From: Lumbricus terrestris
Taxonomy: Eukaryota; Annelida; Clitellata; Crassiclitellata; Lumbricidae
Length of the DNA stretch: 64,000 nucleotides
Assembly: GCA_949752735.1 (NCBI GenBank)
Contig: OX457043.1
Location: 42,472,087 to 42,536,086, forward strand
Direction of reading: 5' to 3'
Shown here: in pieces, positions 34,901 through 49,900 of the stretch
Position numbering within the stretch: the stretch's first letter is position 1
How the letters are laid out: the number at the start of each line of letters is the position of its first letter
Notes under the pieces: model-generated
Database searches by the model: none
The model's input: the letters and a program-made list of their open reading frames with translations, nothing else
What the model was told of the DNA's origin: nothing
Translations under genes and position numbers: made by a program

Positions 34901-37900
34901 TTATGCAATGCGTCACTGGACCCCCGTAAAAGTAAGACACATAAACCTTAGAAAAACATTTCACAGAGATTGTTCAGGCAGGATATACACTATATATCAG
35001 GTCAGAGTCCAACTTGAGTAAACAATACAATATAAGTTAAGAATATTCTTTAACTGACTAATTTATATTCGCATTCTCGTGTACACAATACACTAGGAAG
35101 AAAGAAAGAAAAGCAGTCCCTTGGCACTGTTGGTTATGCTATGCACTCAAACTGCATAGAAATTCTTAACTTTCCAAGCAATACTATGCTCTACGTAGCA
35201 AATATTTTATAATTTATTTTGAAATTTAACTTCATGAGGAAGCGGCCCATTTGACCGCCATGATCGCTGTAACAATTCGATATCATGGTGCAGATTTAAA
35301 ATAGATTTATTTTCAGATTTCCCAATGAAAAACTGCATTCACAAAATACAGACCTTAACTCATGCATGCAGGAAATAATGTTGCCATAGCAACAACAACA
35401 ACACAAACAGCAGCATCAACCATAAACGCAGTCAATCTCGCAAACTACCCCAACCAATAACTCTAAAATCTACAGAACCCACGCCCAAACGGCAAACAGA
35501 ACAAACCGTCTTTGTATGCCGACAGTCATCTCTCCGAGTTCAGAATTCTTTGAGACAATGGCCGATGCGACTCTCAGCGGTGGCGCCGCCGCCTTGTCGC
35601 CAGATTCTATTGTCTCCCTCCTACTAACTCCTGCCTGCCTGCGAAGAGACTGTGCCGAAGGATGACCATAGAGGAGCTGGCTTGACAGTGCCGTGTTGTT
35701 AGTGGCAATACCTGCTGAAGATGGTGCAGTGGTGACGGTGACTGCTGAAGTTGTGACGGCTGTGGTCTTAGCCGATGATGGCCGTGGATCAGTGGGTCCA
35801 TTCGTAGCAAGCAGTGTTGCGTAACGATTGTACAGTTCAGTGAATCTGATCGTGGTGGATGCGATGATGATGCGCAGTCATTTGTACAACAAACAGAAAT
35901 GTTAACAAGACCCCAACAAACACCATGCTGTAACATGTGTCAACGTATAAACAAAGAGGAAAACGAGAGATTTGATCAGATCGAATTTGCATTAGGCAAG
36001 GGTAAAGGTATAAAACATGTCAAAACTGATTAGTTGATGAAATCCAGGTCTGCTGCACAGTACTTTAGAAATGCATTCTGTTGTTAAATCAAGATGCACC
36101 TGATAGGACGATCATGTGCACAGCAATTTTTAAAACATACGTAAACTGTATTATACTAAACTCATATACATGCACACATCCTACACTACATAATTGTAAT
36201 TACTGCTTTAAGTCATTCGACTATTATTCCTAAATTCCTGATTGTTTTTCATTAATGATTTAATGCTCAGCTGTATTGCTTTCCAAGTCACTTTCGTACA
36301 CTCACATCATTAAAGTGCCAAGTTCTCCCATTAATTTTCATTAAATTCTCTTATGGTCTTTATCTTTCATATCTAAAACGAATTGTGGTCTTGGCAGCAG
36401 CACCTTTCTACGGCTGCGCGACAGCTCTGAAATTCACTTCCACAATCTGTTCCCACTGCTGAGTTTTAGCATCGTCAGATCTCGACTCGGAGCGTCTCTC
36501 TTTCGACAAATTTATAATTTTTAGGTTGCATATATCTCCATCTCATTGGAAATATCCTCTGAATTGACTAGTTTGTGAACTTGTTCCGAGGTGACCACAT
36601 CTAGCGCTTTATTACAACAGTGCTCTAGAAGTCCTAACACTAGATTAGACAAAGTGAAACAGACAAGAATCAGTGGAGGGAGAGGGACTATCTTGAGAAA
36701 AGACTAAACTGTAGATAGGCTCAAACCTAAAGCTGCAATCAATCAGTTAATTATCACTTACTCAAAACATTAGGCAGGAAATCTTGTTACAACTGAATAA
36801 TTGTTTGAAGATTTATGGGTGTATCCAGATAATATACCACATCTAATGCAAACTAGTAAATATCTTGGAGTCAATATGCAAAAGGAACTTGTCTCATTTT
36901 GCTGGGTAGTACAAGACCTTATCTGTTGCCATTTCTAAGAACTTGTCACCAGGGCCTTTTTAACGTGCAGTTGTACACAAAATGTGCAGTTCTAAATGAA
37001 TTTGTGCAGTTGTAGAAGCACTTCTGTACAGTTAAAACTAGCAAAAATATCAGTGTCGTCCGATTGAAGATAATTTACCATGAAGGATGGGAAAGGAAAG
37101 AAGGGGTTGTGCAGTTCTAAAAATTCCTTAAAAACAGCCCTGCCTGTCACAGATGCATCTTAAGGTAGCAACAGAATGTAAATCTAGCACAGCCAGCCCA
37201 TAGCAGCACATTTGTTCAAAAGATATTTAAGTCTGGAATCAATGCACAGGAAAGCATGCATGGAAACAACGGAGCGGCAGACCTCCATGGATGGACAATG
37301 TGGTACCTGCGGAAGATGGTCTGGCAGAGTAAGCTACATCGATCTAATCTAAGGCCATCTTGCTCCATAGAAACTGATTTCCTGAGTACTTTTAAATGTC
37401 ATCATACCAAGAAACCCGCCAAATGAATTTGCCTTTCAAACTTCAAGGCACTTGTCACCATTGAGTGAGAATTACAATCAGTGCAAAGACTTCTGGAATT
37501 TTCCCCTAGAAAATCCCCTGTCAACTCAAACAGCAGAGAAAAACACAAGTCAAATGCCTTTCCAGCAAAAAATCAACACTACATGCAAACGGATACGCAA
37601 ATGGAAAATACCGGTTCGACTTTTGGTCTGACTCGTCTCCAGTTCCAGCCGATGACCTCTTCTGCGCGGAATCCTAAACAAACAACATTCAACTCGTGTT
37701 AAGATGAATCGCACACATGAACACCAACAACGTATCTGCATCTTGTTATTTATATAATACTTTCTTAACAACAGTTTGTCGCAAACACAGATCACAATAA
37801 TAATAATAACAATAATAATAGTAGATAATGAACCATTACATAAAACCTTCTGAGTTCGGTCAGTTAAATAACTTTTAAATCATTTAAGAGCAGTATCTGT

Positions 37901-40900
37901 AATACAATAGCGCTCTAATTTGTCCAGAAGTATTTTATGATTCACGGTATCGAATGCTTTGGCAAGGTCCAAGAATATTTAAAATTGAAAATTCATTGCT
38001 ACCAATTGCGTTGGGAATAAAAAATAATAATAATATAATAATCATATTCTTTATTATTTCAAACCGAAAATGTAGTACAACTGCCAGTCAATAATGAATG
38101 GATGAACCATCAAAGGTGATTTGAGATGTCTGGAGATGTCATGGAGGAGGGTGAAGAACTCGTGATGGACAGCGGAGGAGTGGAGAAGTGTGATGTCCGA
38201 TATGCAGACCTGCACAGGAAGGACTAAGTAACTAAGTAAGTAACTAATGAACAGAAGATCGCAAGTTATCACAGGAGTCGGATTTAATTGTATTACGGAC
38301 GCTATGCAAGGCATCCATCACTTCCAGTTGCTCATTTTACCATGTAACCATCCAGCGAATGATAGGTTGAGTGAACCTTGAAGAGAGCAGCGGGAATTGA
38401 TTCCTACTTGATCTTCCTCTCAACACTACTATCACTCTATGGACCGACCTGACTGAGAACACTTGTGTAAAAAAAATTATGCGAGATCATCACCAACACT
38501 TCAGCACCACAACACAATACATCTCACAACAATGCACATGGATCTGAACAGAACAGTATCCATATTTTGCAGTACACGTGTTTGTATGACACACAATTGG
38601 GATACAAGGCATGAAACAAAGTCACCGTGCAATCCAGTAAGTACTATTTAATGCAAGTTCCCCTAAACAGTGACAATAACTTCAGAGACAGCATGAATCT
38701 TAGCGCTGCGCATTAATCAACAGAGTTTTGACAACCATATCAGACATTGCAAACCACAATTTACAGTATTACAAGGGACAGATGAAGTTAGAGAAAATGG
38801 ATTACACAGCACCTTCCCATATGTGGCATTTTGACTCGTTTGGTACGAACATTAAGAGAAACCGTACATAACAAACTGAAGTTTTAAAACCTGTCCAAAA
38901 GATCAAATATCCAAAAATTTCAATCAAAGAATCTTACAGAATTCGACAATAGCAATAGCAAATCAAACGAAACCGAGCATAAAAAGTTATATTGGTACCC
39001 AAGGAATGAAAAATAAATAAGAATATAGTAATACTGAAGACAATTATAAGTGCTCAGTGGTGCATTTACAAACAACTTGCGAAAAGTCGAATCAGTGCAC
39101 CAAATACATGACAAAACAACCACCGCTTGATCAGCAGTGATTGTATGCTCACTGTCTGCCTGGTGGTTTCATTAATTTTAAACTTTGTTTCTTCACATCT
39201 AAAGAATTCACTGTTGCCAAATTTGCTTTTGCAACTAATCTTTCTTTCTGAAGACAATTTTGTATGCTCTGGACGTTGCAAATCATCTTGCTACTCGACA
39301 ACGTGAGGAATGCTGAGCTTCAAGTTTCAGTATGAGACGGAACAGGTTTTAGAGTTACCTCAACCTCAAGGTTCCATAAGTAGTCAGTGGTGGTGTGCTG
39401 ATGAAACGACGAAAACTATCCATCTCTGTCTATCCATCTATGAAATTATTGTAGTGCCTTAGGTAACTATATAGCATGGTGCAATCATTAGCCAAGTTTA
39501 TTACCATAATGCCTGGCAGGACTTACTGCATCCATACAACAATGCAGGTCATGGCATTGTTTGACTAAAGACAACAAGGTACACACACACACACACACGC
39601 TCAGTTCCCTGTTGAGAAGAGTAATTAGACTGCTGTTAGAAAAGCGCATTATTATTTTCCGGAAACAGAAACTGTTACGGCAAGAAACCAGGGATTACGA
39701 AGCTAATCCAACGAACTCAGCATGCAGAAAAAAACACACACAGAGAACCAAGAGCTCTAGACAAACCCAATAACATCCGGCAAAAACAATCGAGAAACTG
39801 TTAGTCAGACACCACACAGGTTATGTTGAAGAATACACACAACACAAATACGATGATCAGTCAAAAAAATAACCCATGCAACAACAACGACAACATCGAC
39901 GGCATATGCTAACAAATTATATCGTGCAGAATTACTAGACCGCTTTAGTCTCTTTGTAGTTCCCCATCATGTTTTGACCACATGGTAACGAATTTGTAAC
40001 AGATTGCTCAAGATTGTTCAAGTATTCATGTCTTTTAAGGGTTCAAAGCCTGGAGCATCATGTGAGTGACACTGTCCACTGCAATTTATTCACCAATGAA
40101 TGTCATTCGGTCAGACCATACAAAAGGTCATTTCATGCTAAGCCTGTGACTTAGCTAAATGACCAATCATCAATCTTTCAATCTACCAAACATCTCACTT
40201 CCGCTTTAACAAAACTATTTAAATGGATTCTGATTCTTGATTGTGGTTTCAATCAAAGCAATGATCAATTGATTGATGCCCTGTATATCATAATAATGGT
40301 ACGTAAGCGATTATATACTTTACTAAAAGTTCTAGCAGCCAGACTGTAGTGTACACACCTCTTAGATAGCATAAAAGGTCAATAAATGCCAACAAGGACA
40401 TAGAATAAGATGCCACAGGCAAAGTCATTAGACAAGGCAGGCTTAGGTTTAGGCAGATCCTCCAAGAAAGTGCAAGATAGATTGTGATAACCTTACTTTA
40501 TGGCATGTTTGTATTGCCTCGTGCTATGCTTTCAATTCCCCAGCTTAACATACATTTGTAATGCTTTACTACGTGACAAATCTGCTTAGCCAACATCTAC
40601 ATTTTGAACAAAAACAAATACGAAAGGAGAGACAGCAAGCAAAAGCGAGCAGATAGACAGACAGATAGAGCAGAGACGGAGAGAGAAAGAATTGCAGATG
40701 AATGCTGGGAGCTACGTCTGTTTACATATCAAGCTGTGACTGCTACAAATTCCAGCCTCTCAAAATTTCCAGTCATTCTAAGTAAGCACCAACTTAACTT
40801 CTAAAAGCTGCTGCAGAACTTCCAAATATATGAATCAACATCCAAAAGCGATTGTAGGCTTAAGCACAATATAGCGAACAGAGTATACTCCAGATATATT

Positions 40901-43900
40901 TAAACTATATGACACGAATCTATGATCACTTCGGAACAAAACCACATTCCCAAATCCAGACCCCGTGACAGGAAGATAAGTTACAGATGATAAGCAATTA
41001 TGATAGATGTGGGTTTTTATTCTTGCTTAAAGCACATTTTATTCCAGATCAAGAAGAGATGGATGACACGACACTACTGACGTCCAACACTAATTCTCTG
41101 CCATCAACCCTTGGCAACATTTACCAATCAGAATTCTATGACCAGTCAGCCAATCACATGAACCAGTCAATGACAAGAACCAGCCAATGACACGAACAAG
41201 TCAGTGACACAAACCAGTCAATGACACGAACCAGTCAATGACACGAACCAGCCAATGACACGAACCAGTCAATGACACGAACCAGTCAATGACAAGAACC
41301 AGCCAATGACACGAACCAGCCAATGACACAAACCAGTCAATGACATAAACCAGCCAATGACACGAACCAGTCAATGGCACGAACCAGCCAATGACACGAA
41401 TCAACCCAATGACACGAACCAGCCACCCCCCGACCGCACTTACATCTCCAGTTCTGTTCAGCACTAGCCGAGGAATCGACACAGACCGTTGAATTTTTTC
41501 CGGCGCTTCCCTATGGCACTCGTTGACCACACCGGAACTGCCAGTCTTGCGCAGACTGGCTCGCCAGAGCGACGGGACCTCGTCGATCCGGCGAAACGTG
41601 TCTGCCGCCGACGACGGCTTACTATCTATTCGGTTGGAGTCCTGTGAACGAACGAACGACAGTCAGCATGCACAGCCAAAGAAACTGGATTGGTTCCGCA
41701 AACATCCTGTTCAGTACAGGATAAAATTCAAATTGGCATGTTTGACCTACAAATCTCCCAAACACCTACACACCTCCCTACCCTCAGTCACTACTAACTA
41801 ATTACATTCCTCCTTGTTGCCTGCGTTCATAGAGTACGAGTCTTTTAGCTGAACCCCAATGCAGAACAGTTATGGGCTCGCATGCATTCCATGCCAGTGC
41901 ACCCAGAGAATGGAATCGGCTTCTACTCTCTCTCTTCGTAGTTCTAATTCACTTCCTTCTCTCAAAACGTCACTCAAAACTCACTAAATTTTCTCCTTGG
42001 CTTTCAACAACATGGATCTCTGACTGCATCTTCGTCTGGTGGCTGACTGTCCATGTCTCAGATTCACATTATGGATGTCTCGCCTGGTCATTTGTGACCT
42101 TTTCTTTCATCGCCTGGTCATTTGTGACCTTTTCTTTCAGAGTCATTCAATAGTAACAATGGAAAGCTTTGGCAACCAATGCCCTCCTGATAATTTCTTG
42201 TATTATGAGAAAGATTTCACTAATATTTTTACTTCCAGACTTCCTAATTCTGATCATGCTCAAATCAATTTCCAAAACCCTCAGATTACGTATTTTCCTG
42301 TTCTAGATACTCAATCCAAACTTTTTATTTCTGATGCAAAATTGCTATTGGAAAAAACCAAAAACTACTTATATGTGTTGCAAATCCTATCTTCCTGCAC
42401 AGCTTCATTCTTCAGACCAATCCAGTTTTTTTTAACAAATAACGGCAGACAGTTATAAAAAAGAAAATCGATAAACACATGCAGTTACATCTCACAATCA
42501 ACACTTCTGAAATTGTTGAAGGCTAGTCCCGTTAAAAAACCCATGCCAAAGAAAAGATTCGATAAAAGCCAAGCAGTAAAATCAAAATATTAGAAAGGAA
42601 AGATGCATGTTAATATGACCAACACTGATAAATCACAGCAAATTACAGTAGACACTACCACATGAAAAATATAGGTGATTTCCTAATAACAATGACAGAG
42701 CTACAATGGCAAAAATGGCGTAGCAAATTAGATGGTGGGTTAGAATGCCACCAGTTTGGATTGCAAGTCAATGTGACGTTATCTGGATTACCGGAATTGA
42801 AGACAAACCAGCGCAGAAATATGCTTGTTTCCAAACCCAGTACATGTATAACTAATAAGCAAATTTCTCTGTGAATGAATGGGAAAAATATGTCAGAAAT
42901 GTGGACCTATCACATGGGATTCATGTCTGAATACATCCATGTGCCGGGTGCCCAGTAGCCTCTTGTTTTGATATGATATGTGCAGTGAGCAGCTTCAATC
43001 ATGACAACATCTAGGTGTGTCACTCACAAACTTCTGTTTTCAAATTTACGTGAAGGCATAAACCCATGCATTCACTTTAATTAATAGAAAATCTGAGCAG
43101 TGCCTAAACAAACAAATGACAGATTCAGCAGTTTCCCACTTGCCGTAACTTCTTTTTAAATTTTCAGACAGCAAACAATTCTGATTGATGCCAAATTGAA
43201 ATTATCAACATCGATTTCAAGGAATAAATTTTCAAGAAGCATGCAATTTTGCGCATCGACAGGTAGAGAGTTTCATGGAAACAAAACAACGAAGCATATC
43301 AAGCACTGGCACAGCAAATGACTTTCATGGTTTGAATTTTAGAGGCAAAACAAATTAAAGGTCTGCTTGTTTCTCGGGCAGCTAAGCTGAATGAATGAGA
43401 ACCAGCCAGTAAATAAATTTATAATTTTGCGAAAACAGTCTAAAACAGACATGTGATCTCTTCCAAGGGCAATTATCTACTTTTCAAATATATAATCAAG
43501 AACACTGAAAAAATTAATTAAATCTCCAATTTAAGTGAACTAAAAAAGATACCCAACAAATTGTTGCTAATGAACAGTAAAACTACTCTAAAGGATCTGA
43601 GAAGATGATTTCACAAGAAGAACAGTGAGATTAGTCAACATGCGACAACTCAACCACAACATGATGCGACTACGCATGACAAGAGGTTTTAAAAAACTCA
43701 AAAACATGGTGATCTTCCGGAAACAGTCATCGCAGCTAGTGGCTCTCTTATGACATTCCAAGTCGATAAGATGTCAAAACTTATGACGCCGGAACATTCC
43801 ATTGATAACTCCAGTCTTAGATGTGAAGTAAAAATGTACCTTACGATTTACATGTACATGCCATTGTGCAATACAGTGCATGACAACTGAAATTTGATGC

Positions 43901-46900
43901 CATTGTGCGACACAGTGCATGACAACTGAAATTCGATAATTTAAATGTGCACCAGTCGTGCACTTTGTACAGCCAAAATAAATATAACTTCAGACTGTCT
44001 GAATTATCTGTTTCACACGTGCAACTTAAGCTAAAATGATAGGGATGGGATGACCAAAGAAGAATCTGCAAAGTTTGTTAACTACTTATATTATATGGCA
44101 AATGAAGGCAAGTGCAGAGACTTATCAGTTCAAGTGCAGTTGCTATATATATATATATATATGTGTGCATTGAGCATAGCATTAGTTTAGCCAAATGCCA
44201 AAGTTGCAGAAGTCAAATGGATTACGGAGCAATGATGAGATGACTTCTGACTCATACAGGCATGCATTGTGCATCTTACGCTAAATTACCAAAGTTCCAA
44301 AAGATGTGTTGATTACCAAATTGCTGAAGAATTATCATGTTGTGCTTTACATGAATAGACGAACATAGAAGACTGTGTACTGACATACTAGATAGCCAAA
44401 AAGATGAAGAAATAAAGTCCAGACTGAGGGATAGAGTCATACAATGAAATTTATGAAACACGAAACTACAGTAATCACAAAGACGAATGCAGCACGCAAG
44501 GTCTTATTTTAACACAGCCAAAAAAATAAGAGTAAATAAAATGTGTACCATTGACTCAGTAAACTACCTACAGAAAAATTTACTCTAATCTGACAAGATA
44601 TCAAAACATGTCTTACTACAGTCAGTATGACATAAAGACAATCCAAGCCCTTACAAAACTACAGAAGTGCATTTAGATAATAAGCCGTTACAAAAATATG
44701 GGAATACATTAAGATAACAAGCTCTTACACAACTATCGAGTACATCAAGAAGTACACATAAAGCCCTTACAGACAGAGTGCACAAAGCATAAATTGCTCG
44801 AAAGGAATTATTTATAATCAAAGCTGCATGAATTACTGTAATTGAAACTGTGGCTAACGTGATGTTATCAGTATCACTGTGCAACTCCAAAGCAAAAGTA
44901 AATCACCAATAAAAAAACCCAGTACTATACAAAGACCAATGGGAAAAATTGGGTGACAATTTCCTTTAGACCAGCGACACCCACACAAAATGCCGCAATC
45001 TTTCACAGTGGTCAAGTCAGGCTTATACCGACCGACAAGAGCTGGCATACGTCCAAAGTAACGTACCTGCCGACTGACAGAAGACGTCAGTCGTGACGCG
45101 GACGGCACAAGCGACGTGACAGGTGCACTCGTGGCCCGGCTAACTGGTGCTTTGAGGTATGGTGGCACCACACCAGTAGTCTTCTGTTTGCAAAGATGCA
45201 AGGGGTAAATGCAAGACATAAAACAGTGCATAAAATAATAAACACATACATCTATATGCGAAAAAAAGGCACTCAAAAAAGGCACACAAAAAACTCAAAA
45301 ATGCTGAAGCCAAGAGAAAATAATCTAAAAACGGAAAGAAGGGTTTCGATGCCCTAGTTTGAAACCGTACGGATATCCGAAGAAAAAGGACAAACCTTCC
45401 AGCAAATTTAATGTAAATCTCTGGGTATTATGCGCGTCACGAACATCAGACTCACTTATGAATTTTTGAACTTCATTTCGGCTTCGAAACAAGTTTAACC
45501 ACGATAGTTATTTATCAAAGTCGGCAAAAATTCCCTATAAAAAGCTCTAACACAGATAAGGCATATGGTAATTCGATTACTCAAAGATTTACAGCAAAAC
45601 TGGCTCAGCAATTTATCAAGAAAATAATGCAAAGAAAACAAAAAAGCTTTCAATTAAAAATACCACACAAATTGCAAGAAAATGAATTTGTAAAAGGCAC
45701 ACGCAAGGTAAACTAAAAGGAGAAATCATTGCCCATACCCAGATACATCTGCTTTGAAATGTCATTCCAAAGCACTACGATATTTCATAAACACAATGCA
45801 ATTTTGTAACAAGGCGTTTGAATTTGACTGCAAATCAAGGGTTCTAAAAATATGTTTACAAACAGTGGCATAGCATATCGTAAGACATTCCATAAAATGA
45901 TAACTAGTATTTGCATCCAATGATAAAAAACTCTTTTAAGGCAGTCTTTTGCAATCACTGATTTTCAGCAATTTGAATTGACTGCAATTTGATAAAGTCT
46001 CAATTTTACGCTACAGCATATCTACATAAGCACTGAGAAAACACAAGACAATTGAAACAAATCAAACTTCAATATAAAAAACAGCTACAGAAAACAAAGA
46101 GGCTACAAACTACATATCTAGATAGAAAAAATATCTGATGCACAAAGAGGTAAGAAAAGCGTAGTTTACCGTAGTTTCCGAAACGGTTTTATCCTTAGTT
46201 TCTGGTTCTTTCGAAACTTCGCGGTTTGGCCCCAATGGCTGCTGGCCCTTATCGGTATCAAAAAAGCGCCTCCTAAGTATTACGCTCTCGGGTTCTTCCC
46301 TAACGACCGGATCTGTTGTGCTCGTATTCTGTACCCTTGGCAATACAGAAGCAGAGGGTGGTGCAACAACAAGCCCTTTTGGAGGAGGGGATGAGACATC
46401 GTCAGCTCTCTTCTCATTATCTTCCACAGCCAATTTCGACAACTCGTGTGAAGAGCCATTCACCTAGCAGATGCAAACAATCACTGATAACATGCTTTCA
46501 TTTTTAAAATGTATAAACTTAAAGGTTAACCAAATAGCAGAACAGTGCATCCTACATTGCACAGATTACAAAGATTGGGCTATACATGCACGGCATTGCA
46601 CGCGAGAACCTACAAATGCTGACTTATCCATAATTATAATTCTGAGTATTTGTAGTTGCGTGCAGTTCAACTTTTTATTCCACCATTTTGGCTACCACAA
46701 GCAGCATTTCTGTCAGATACTTAACAAATTATTGTGAAATACTTAAAAATTATTACGATTGCACAATAGTCCAGTGGTCAGTTTGCTTGACTTTTAATCA
46801 AGATGTTAGGGTACAAATCCCTGCAACTAATTAGTTATAATGCGAACACTAACCATACACCACTATGGGAAGATAAGGTGACAAGTGAGTGACGAGCAAC

Positions 46901-49900
46901 CTCTCATATACAGAGGCCAAGAAAATGAAATTGCCTACATGTCATTCTGCGGTCACCCTTTGGGTCCAGCTTAAAGGATTGTTCTTGTTCCTCTTCGAAA
47001 GGGACTATATAAAAAGTGAGTTAGAGGACAGGCATGCTACACTTCACACTTTTAAATCCAGCAAAAAATCGAGCATTTCCAGTTGTCTCACAGCGCTCCT
47101 ATGCGTAACAGCACACATCATAAATGCAAAAAGTTACTGAAAATCATTGCTCACGAGCGGGTATTTTATAAAATGTTGTTGCAAATTTGTCCAGAACTTC
47201 AACACAAGGAAGCAATGTCCTACTGTGTGATATAATTTTACTTTACAGTTAAATTAAAGCTTGGCATGAGTACCTGACTCCATGGCTGAGATGCCGGAGT
47301 GCTCGTGTCGTCTTTCTTTTCTGAAATCATAGAAAAATCACATAATTAGTTACCAGTACTTACTTAAAAACATGGCCACAATGCTGACGATGGAAAATCA
47401 GTACAGTGGCGTTCAAGCCGTTCATAGACCAATTTTCCCTATAATTTCACAATTATAATTATTATTACTTTTTTAAATCTGAAGTATCTATAATCCCTCA
47501 GGTTTCAGATATTAATAAGAAATTTTAACTCTAGAGTGGCCATCCATGTCAAGATCTGGAAGAACAAAAGTGCTGTGGAACGCAACAGCGTTGAAATGCT
47601 GAATTATAACTGACAGGCGCTGAAACAAGAAACTGGTTTCTCTTGGTTCGCCTGAAATTTGGCTCAAGAGACGACCTAGGTCAGCGCGAAATGCCTGTCT
47701 CGTGGCGTCAATTATTATTATTATTAATATTATTATTATTATACAGCCATAATGCCTGACTCATCAATCAATCGATGGTGCTAAACAAATGAGATTAAAG
47801 AACTTATTTAAGGTCCATTCACAGTAACCATAGTAACCATCTCAAGGTCCCTGCATGATGGGAGATGCTCAAACCTATATTTTTGAAGCTGCAAGTTCAG
47901 TGCTCAAACCAACCGAATCAATCGCTAACCAACTCTTTCAACAACTTCCTTTCTGCATTTCCGAGAGCACATATGCCAAAAAATTTAATAATTAAAATGT
48001 AACATGAATTCTTCTACGTGAAGCACAGCAAACAAAACAAACAATGCAAAGAGCGTGTACAGAATATTCCGAATAACTGTACCACTGTCGGACTCTGAGT
48101 TTGACGCCGCTTCCTCGCTTTCCTCTTTCGACGCATCATCCGATTCATCTTCGCCCTTGCGCTCCTCGTCCTTTTCCTCGACCACTGGCTGCCGCATCGC
48201 GTCCATCTGCGCCCGTTCTTCTTCCACGTTCTTCAACAAGAGAGACGCCTTGTGGTCGCCGCTCATTCGTGTAATCGAACTTCTGCAAAAACACAATTAA
48301 TCCGTGTTCACTTAATTTCTATACTTAGTTTGTATGTGTTTGTATGTTCTCTTGTTTTAGCGCCCCTTCAAGCTCACTCAGAGGCGCTCCAGACTACAGC
48401 GCGGACACTGCATCGGAGCTTCATGCCAAAGTGCTGAGTGAAGGACTTGCCCAGGGTCCCTACGTGGTGACTTGAGGAGGATTCGAACCTGCAACCCTTC
48501 GGCTGCAAGGCGACGAACATACAACACCACTGCGCCCCACAAATTAGTATGGATACCAGGTGCATGCAGCAACAGGTCTGGCCTAGTTGCAGCAATGACT
48601 ATTGACAACACCGCATTTTTTCGACAGTGGTTCTAAGAGGTGCGATCTAACAGTTAAGAATATTTTAACCCTTAAGGCACCCAAGAGACCACAAATGAGT
48701 GGTGGGTCCTGTAGGTGTGCGTAACTGCGTCTACTAAATTTCAAGTTAGACAGGATCTGTGGAAATGTCGAGAAACAACACCACTCCAAAGAAGTGCAAG
48801 ACATCATAGATGACAATAAAAAAATAATGACGATAACAATTAATGATGCACAAACTGGACATGAGTAATCCAACACGTGAGCCACATCTTTTAACGTCAA
48901 GTCAAACTCTGAAAAGAATTCATTTTTCTGAAATTGCACCTATTAAAATAACAAATTCACGAAACTCTTGGTTCAATAAGGCGTCCAGTCCAATTTGGCC
49001 CACAACGTTTTCCTATTGCCTCAAGCTGAACACACCTCATCTTAGAAATTTTCCGGACCCAATGCAGGAAACTTAAGTAATGTTCTTTAAAAGATGTCAG
49101 GAGTTTGTAAGCCATAATTTTGAAGAAATACTATAACAATCATTGCAGAATGTTGCAATATTTATTGTGCATCTAATATGCCACCAGATTGGCACAAGAA
49201 GCACCTGTGTCAAGCAATTAAAAAGCACTAGAGTAAGATTCCAGATACATACAAGTTACACAAAATCGTAATCGTCGTGACTTCATCCTCATTCAACATC
49301 AGTAACTGAAGAAGTGGATCACTTAAAGCGTCCGGCGTTGTAGTGATATAATTATATTATCTCCAAATCACACCATCAATAAATCTTAAGTTAGTGCTGT
49401 GATCAAGATCTTCACTCAGACACGCTCATGACCAGACAGAGCAAACCAGTATACAACCCTCTTAATCTAATCCACCAAAGCTCTTAATCTCATCCACCAA
49501 TGCTCTTAATCCAATCCAACAATGCTCTTAATCCAATCCAACAATGCTCTTAATCTAATCCACCAATGCTCTTAATCCAATCCAACAATGCTCTTAATCT
49601 AATCCACCAATGCTCTTAATCAAATCCACCAATGCTCTTAATCAAATCCACCAATGCTCTTATTCCAATCCACCAATGCTCTTAATCCAATCCACCAATG
49701 CTCTTAATCCAATCCACCAATGCTCTTAATCCAATCCACCAATGCTCTTAATCCAATCCACCAATGCTCTTAATCTAATCCACCAATGCTCTTAATCCAA
49801 TCCACCAATGCTCTTAATCTAATCCACCAATGCTCTTAATCAAATCCACCAATGCTCTTAATCCAATCCACCAATGCTCTTAATCCAATCCACCAATGCT

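Larger units (their letters stand above)
35850..41126. other. MYPT introns, mostly unannotated
   Basis: Apart from the small exon at 37612-37673, the MITE and the RT fragment, I see only short chance frames. A 38128-38214 minus-strand frame with plausible splice edges was considered and rejected. Confidence 0.4.

Noticed and set aside
38128..38214. Possible minus-strand exon [20 protein letters not shown]
   Set aside because: Splice edges are plausible, but the peptide is unlike the disordered Ser/Thr-rich MYPT region and its neighbours already join in phase without it.
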